From positions 1 through 9,525 of the forward strand of contig CADBMK010000053.1 in the NCBI GenBank assembly GCA_902795785.1: a stretch of 9,525 bases of DNA, in the 5' to 3' direction. Shown here in pieces: positions 5,912 through 9,525 of this stretch. Position numbers and translations under genes: made by a program. Below the pieces are notes generated by a model. It saw only the letters and a program-made list of their open reading frames with translations, searched no databases and was not told where the DNA came from. The stretch's first letter is position 1; each line of letters begins with the position of its first letter. The stretch is from an uncultured Bacteroidia bacterium. Lineage in GTDB: Bacteria; Bacteroidota; Bacteroidia; Bacteroidales; UBA932.

Positions 5912-7126
5912 ATGATCATTCTTGTTATTAACTGCGGCAGTTCATCAATCAAGTATCAGTTGCTTGATATGAAGAACGACGACGTATATGATCTCCTTGC
6001 CAAAGGCATTGTAGAAAAAATCGGCTTGGAAACAGGACGTTTCCAGTATGCTCCTGCCGGAAAGGACAAAATTGTGAAAGACCTCCCTATTCCTGACCAT
6101 AAGGTGGGAATGAAGTTGGTTCTTGACGCTCTTGTAGACAAGACCAACGGCGTGCTCAAGTCATTCAACGATATCGAGGCTGTCGGTCACAGAATCGTGC
6201 ACGGCGGAGAATACTTCTCAGGCAGCGCCATCGTCAGCGACGACGTTCTTAAGAAGATAGAGATCTGCTGCGATTTCGCACCTCTGCACAACCCTGCTCA
6301 CCTTCTCGGAATCAAGGCCGTCCAGGATGTCCTTCCAAGCGTTCCGCAGGTAGTAACCTTCGATACGGCATACCACCAGACCATGCCGCCATACACCTTC
6401 ATCTACGGTCTTCCATACGAATACTACGAGAAGTACGGCGTGCGTAAGTACGGTGCACACGGAACAAGCCACCAGTTCGTAGCCAACAAGGGTGCAAAGT
6501 TCTGCGGAATCGACATCAACAACTCCAAGATCATCACCTGCCACATCGGTAACGGAAGTTCAGTGACCGCCATCCAGAACGGCAAGGTCCTTGACACTTC
6601 AATGGGATTCACTCCGCTTGACGGAATGATTATGGGAACACGCTGCGGAAGCATCGACGCCAACATCGTTCCTTACCTCATGAAGAAGGAGAATCTCACT
6701 CCGGACCAGATGACCGAGATCATGAACAAGAAGAGCGGCTTCCTGGGCATCTCAGGAAAGTCATCAGATGCGCGTGACCTTGACGAACTTGCTAACGCAG
6801 GAGATCCAAGGGCCAAGCTCGCCCTCAAGAAGATGTCATACGACGTAATCAAGCTCGTAGGTTCCTATGTAGCCATCATGGACGGCGTTGACCTTATCGT
6901 ATTCACCGGAGGAATCGGCGAGCACAACAGCCGCCTGCGCAGAAGGGTATGCGAAAGCTTCTCACACCTCGGACTCAAATTTGACTATGAGGCCAACGTT
7001 GCATGGGGAGTAGATACCATCATCACCCTCCCGGATTCCAAGGTAAAGGCCGCCCTTATCTGCACCGACGAGGAGCTTGTCATTGCACGTGACACAATGC
7101 ACCTTGTTCAGGCTACAGAGGACTAA
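5912..7126 (+). CDS. ackA: Acetate kinase
   Basis: AckA interconverts acetyl phosphate + ADP and acetate + ATP in the cytoplasm, giving ATP from acetyl-CoA in fermentation. The 404-residue length is normal. The ASKHA-fold motifs are complete: VINCGSSSIKYQL at 5-17 with N7, GHRIVHGGEYF at 92-102 with R94, FDTAYHQTMP at 150-159 with catalytic D151, GAHGTSHQFV at 181-190 with H183, HIGNGSSV at 211-218, GTRCGSID at 242-249 with R244, FTGGIGEHNS at 331-340, and TDEELVIARDT at 385-395 with the metal-binding Glu. These line up closely with the catalytic residues established in the Methanosarcina thermophila enzyme. The usual partner gene pta is not in the window, so AckA stands alone between comEC (divergent) and a TonB-dependent receptor. 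The ATG at 5912 gives the conserved N-terminus. No Shine-Dalgarno sequence is visible. Confidence 0.98.
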   Translation: MIILVINCGSSSIKYQLLDMKNDDVYDLLAKGIVEKIGLETGRFQYAPAGKDKIVKDLPIPDHKVGMKLVLDALVDKTNGVLKSFNDIEAVGHRIVHGGEYFSGSAIVSDDVLKKIEICCDFAPLHNPAHLLGIKAVQDVLPSVPQVVTFDTAYHQTMPPYTFIYGLPYEYYEKYGVRKYGAHGTSHQFVANKGAKFCGIDINNSKIITCHIGNGSSVTAIQNGKVLDTSMGFTPLDGMIMGTRCGSIDANIVPYLMKKENLTPDQMTEIMNKKSGFLGISGKSSDARDLDELANAGDPRAKLALKKMSYDVIKLVGSYVAIMDGVDLIVFTGGIGEHNSRLRRRVCESFSHLGLKFDYEANVAWGVDTIITLPDSKVKAALICTDEELVIARDTMHLVQATED

Positions 7127-7159
7127 AAAAATGCCGATTTTTGGATAAATCATCCTTTT

Positions 7160-7183
7160 TCAGCAAATTAAACTGATTTTTTT
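7160..7183 (+). terminator. Weak candidate terminator of ackA
   Basis: TCAG (7160-7163) can pair with CTGA (7173-7176) across a 9-nt AT-rich loop, followed directly by seven T residues (7177-7183). The position after the ackA stop suits a terminator, but a 4-bp stem is weak, so this is tentative. Confidence 0.25.
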
Positions 7184-7186
7184 CTA

Positions 7187-7204
7187 ATTATTCGGCAGAA
7201 TAAT
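7187..7204 (+). other. Perfect 7-bp hairpin in the ackA-receptor gap
   Basis: ATTATTC (7187-7193) and GAATAAT (7198-7204) are exact inverted repeats around a GGCA loop. A second, longer-range inverted repeat, TGCCGA (7132-7137) with TCGGCA (7192-7197), overlaps it, so the two pairings are mutually exclusive. The hairpin lies 45 nt before the receptor ATG. It may terminate ackA transcription or act in the receptor leader or as an operator; the sequence alone does not decide. Confidence 0.4.
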
Positions 7205-7249
7205 AGTATCTTTTGTTCACTTTTTGTGTAAGCATTTCAGATTGCCACT

Positions 7250-9525
7250 ATGAACAAGAGATTTTGGCGAATATTAACAATATGTGTTCTGACTCTTGCA
7301 CCTATAATGGGATGGAGCCAGAACATTGTTTTTTCCGGTACCGTCATTGACAAGAAGACATCGGCGCCGCTTGAATTTGCAACCGTTATCCTTGACGGCG
7401 GGCAGTGGGCCATTGCCGATGCCAAGGGTAATTTCATCATCAAGAACATTCAGGCCGGCAAAAACAACGTAACCACATCCTGCCTCGGATACGTTACCAA
7501 GAAGGAAGCCATCGACCTCAGCAAGAGCCTGACGGACTTCAGGATCAGCCTCGACGAAGACAACCTAGCCCTTGAATCCGCTGTCATCACGGCAAAGGAA
7601 AGTTCCGGAGCCACCACCACCAGGACAATCGACAAGACCGCCCTGGATCACGTTCAGGTGATGAACGTGGCCGATATCGGAACCCTCCTCCCGGGAGGAG
7701 TCACCGCCAATTCCACACTTACCTCCTCAATGGTATTCAACCTCAGAGGCGCATCCAGCGAGGTAGGTAACAACGCCTTCGCAACTGCAGTGGAGGTTGA
7801 CGGAGTCAGAATCTCCAACAACTCAAGCTTCGCTTCCACAAACGGAGCCTCAGTCAACAACATCGCTTCATCAAACGTAGAATCCGTAGAAGTAATCACC
7901 GGAGTTCCTTCGGTTGAATACGGAGACATGTCTGCCGGCATCGTCAAGATCAACACCAAAAAGGGACGCACCCCTTACACCATCACCCTCTCCACCAACC
8001 CGAAGACCAAGCAGATGAGCGTCAGCAAGGGTTTCGCACTCGGAGACAGGAAGGGTGTCCTGAACGCATCCCTCGAGCGCTCAAAATCGTTCTCGAACCA
8101 GATGTCGCCTTATACGGCATACGACAGAAACCAGCTTTCACTTACATACTCCAACTCATTCACGCACGGAATCTTCGAGGACATGCCTCTGCAGCTCACA
8201 GCAGGACTCACCGGCAACGTGGGAGGAATGAACAGCGAGAACGATCCTGACGCCTACGCCGGCACCTGGAGCAAGGAGAGGGACAACGCAATCCGCTCAA
8301 ACCTCACCCTCAAATGGCTTCTCGGAAAACCCTGGATCACAAACCTGGAGTTCCACGGTTCGCTTTCTTACAGGGACATTTCCTACAGGGAAAGGAGCAC
8401 TTATACCAAGGCTGCCAGCACCATCTCGCTCCACGGCACCGAGGAAGGATATTTCGTAGCCAAATCATATGAGGAAGGAGCATCCAACGAAGCGGTAATG
8501 ATAGGCGCCGGCTCCTGGTACAACGTTACCGGAGACAAGGATAAGCCGTTCAACTTCAAGGTTGGACTCAAGGCCGGACTCGGAAGGACTGTCGGAAAGG
8601 TCACCAACAACTTCAAGGCCGGAGCGGACCTCACCGGAGACGCCAACCTCGGAACCGGAGAGTACTCCGACGACATGGCCACAGCACCTACATTCCGTCC
8701 TTACGACTACAGCGCGCGCCCTACGATGTACAACCTCGCGGCTTACTTTGAGGACGACATCATCGTTCCAGTGGGCAAGACAACGCTCAACATCGTGGCC
8801 GGCATCAGAAACGACAACACCTTCATCAGCGGCTCCGCATACGGAACCACATCCTCAATATCACCGAGACTCAGCGCCAGATACACGGTCAGCAGGAATT
8901 TCAGCCTCAAGGGTGGCTGGGGAATTGCAGTAAAGCAGCCTTCATTCGCAGTCCTCTTCCCTACTCCTTCATACCTTGACGTAGAGAGTTTCACTTCCAA
9001 GAGCGGCACGGCCGGAACATACTATTCATCCTACTACATCAAGCCAAGGACAATAGAATACAACGACGCCCTCAAATGGCAGAAAGGCCTACAGAGCGAG
9101 TTGGGCACAGATTTCACCGTGGCCGGCAACAAGGTATCCCTCACCGCCTTCTTCAACAGGACAAAGGACGCCTACACAATCACCACCGGTTACGAGCGAT
9201 TCTCATACAACTACACCCCGGCTTCAGCGCTGGACGGCATAGCCATAAACGTTGACGACCGCGTCTACAGCGTAGACCGCAGCACCGGCATCATAACCGT
9301 AAGCGACAGGACGGGCGTCAACAGCCCTGTTACGCTGAACCATACCACCAAGAACGCTTTCATCAGCAGACAATACGCCGACAATCTTGGCAACCCTACC
9401 ACCAGATACGGACTGGAATGGGTTATCGATTTCAAGAAAATCAAAGCCATCAACACCACCGTCCGTCTGGACGGAACCTGGTACACATACAGGACGCTCA
9501 ACACTGACATGCTCCAGTATTATCC
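7250..9525 (+). CDS. TonB-dependent outer-membrane receptor with carboxypeptidase-regulatory-like domain (3' end outside window)
   Basis: The frame is open from ATG 7250 to the window end, giving 758 codons; the stop lies beyond 9525. A signal peptide (MNKRFWRILTICVLTLAP...) ends near GWSQ (21-24). Residues about 27-103 form a CarboxypepD_reg-like domain (FSGTVIDKKTSAPLEFATV; GNFIIKNIQAG). LESAVITAK (108-116) resembles a TonB-box segment, and a plug domain follows (about 120-238) with MVFNLRGASS (161-170) and ESVEVITGVPSVEYGDMSAG (211-230). The remainder is aromatic-rich alternating beta strands of a 22-strand barrel, with PSFAVLFP in the expected mid-barrel place. Such receptors import siderophores, cobalamin, glycans or peptides using TonB energy; the substrate cannot be told. 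It lacks typical SusC-type sequence features and no SusD partner is visible, although one could lie downstream. No convincing promoter box was found. Confidence 0.92.
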   Translation, partial: MNKRFWRILTICVLTLAPIMGWSQNIVFSGTVIDKKTSAPLEFATVILDGGQWAIADAKGNFIIKNIQAGKNNVTTSCLGYVTKKEAIDLSKSLTDFRISLDEDNLALESAVITAKESSGATTTRTIDKTALDHVQVMNVADIGTLLPGGVTANSTLTSSMVFNLRGASSEVGNNAFATAVEVDGVRISNNSSFASTNGASVNNIASSNVESVEVITGVPSVEYGDMSAGIVKINTKKGRTPYTITLSTNPKTKQMSVSKGFALGDRKGVLNASLERSKSFSNQMSPYTAYDRNQLSLTYSNSFTHGIFEDMPLQLTAGLTGNVGGMNSENDPDAYAGTWSKERDNAIRSNLTLKWLLGKPWITNLEFHGSLSYRDISYRERSTYTKAASTISLHGTEEGYFVAKSYEEGASNEAVMIGAGSWYNVTGDKDKPFNFKVGLKAGLGRTVGKVTNNFKAGADLTGDANLGTGEYSDDMATAPTFRPYDYSARPTMYNLAAYFEDDIIVPVGKTTLNIVAGIRNDNTFISGSAYGTTSSISPRLSARYTVSRNFSLKGGWGIAVKQPSFAVLFPTPSYLDVESFTSKSGTAGTYYSSYYIKPRTIEYNDALKWQKGLQSELGTDFTVAGNKVSLTAFFNRTKDAYTITTGYERFSYNYTPASALDGIAINVDDRVYSVDRSTGIITVSDRTGVNSPVTLNHTTKNAFISRQYADNLGNPTTRYGLEWVIDFKKIKAINTTVRLDGTWYTYRTLNTDMLQYY

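Noticed and set aside
7401..9510. Several minus-strand open frames of 60-105 codons opposite the TonB-dependent receptor gene
   Set aside because: The plus-strand receptor frame is continuous over the whole region with signal peptide, regulatory domain, plug and barrel, so these are shadows.
1..9525. Search for tRNA, rRNA, CRISPR repeats, insertion-sequence ends, phage or defence genes
   Set aside because: None was recognised. Genes occupy nearly all of the window, intergenic gaps are at most about 125 bp, and no repeated spacer-like pattern or transposase motif was seen.

Overview
The window is a gene-dense stretch of chromosome that looks like Bacteroidales (phylum Bacteroidota). The main clues are a TonB-dependent receptor with an N-terminal carboxypeptidase-regulatory-like domain, a FISUMP-type lipoprotein whose lipobox cysteine is followed by KKDDD, a lipoprotein-type ApbE, and TAnnTTTG-like -7 promoter elements in place of sigma70 boxes. 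Start codons mostly lack Shine-Dalgarno sequences. Family or genus cannot be fixed from the sequence alone.

Layout. Positions 1-2750 hold three tightly packed plus-strand genes, very probably one operon: the C-terminal part of a MATE efflux transporter (cut by the window start), a cytidylate kinase-like P-loop protein, and a membrane-anchored serine hydrolase of the beta-lactamase/PBP fold. The hydrolase converges on, and overlaps by 29 bp, a minus-strand FISUMP lipoprotein (2722-3702). That lipoprotein is divergent, across about 80 bp, from apbE (FAD:protein FMN transferase, a lipoprotein). apbE in turn converges on, and overlaps by 17 bp, a minus-strand short ComEC/Rec2-family protein (4777-5832). 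comEC is divergent, across about 79 bp, from ackA (acetate kinase, 5912-7126). After a 123-bp AT-rich gap with hairpins, a TonB-dependent receptor begins at 7250 and runs off the right edge. It is open to 9525 without a stop.

How the genes relate. Beyond the first operon, the genes look like independent housekeeping or envelope units with alternating orientation. ApbE attaches FMN covalently to exported or membrane redox proteins, AckA makes ATP from acetyl phosphate in acetate fermentation, and the receptor imports an unknown substrate across the outer membrane. No tRNA, rRNA, CRISPR array, insertion sequence, phage gene or toxin-antitoxin pair was seen. No intergenic stretch exceeds about 125 bp. 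I see no convincing undescribed system here. The items most worth a second look are the two overlapping convergent gene ends, the minimal ComEC, the transporter-kinase-hydrolase operon, and the structured gap after ackA.
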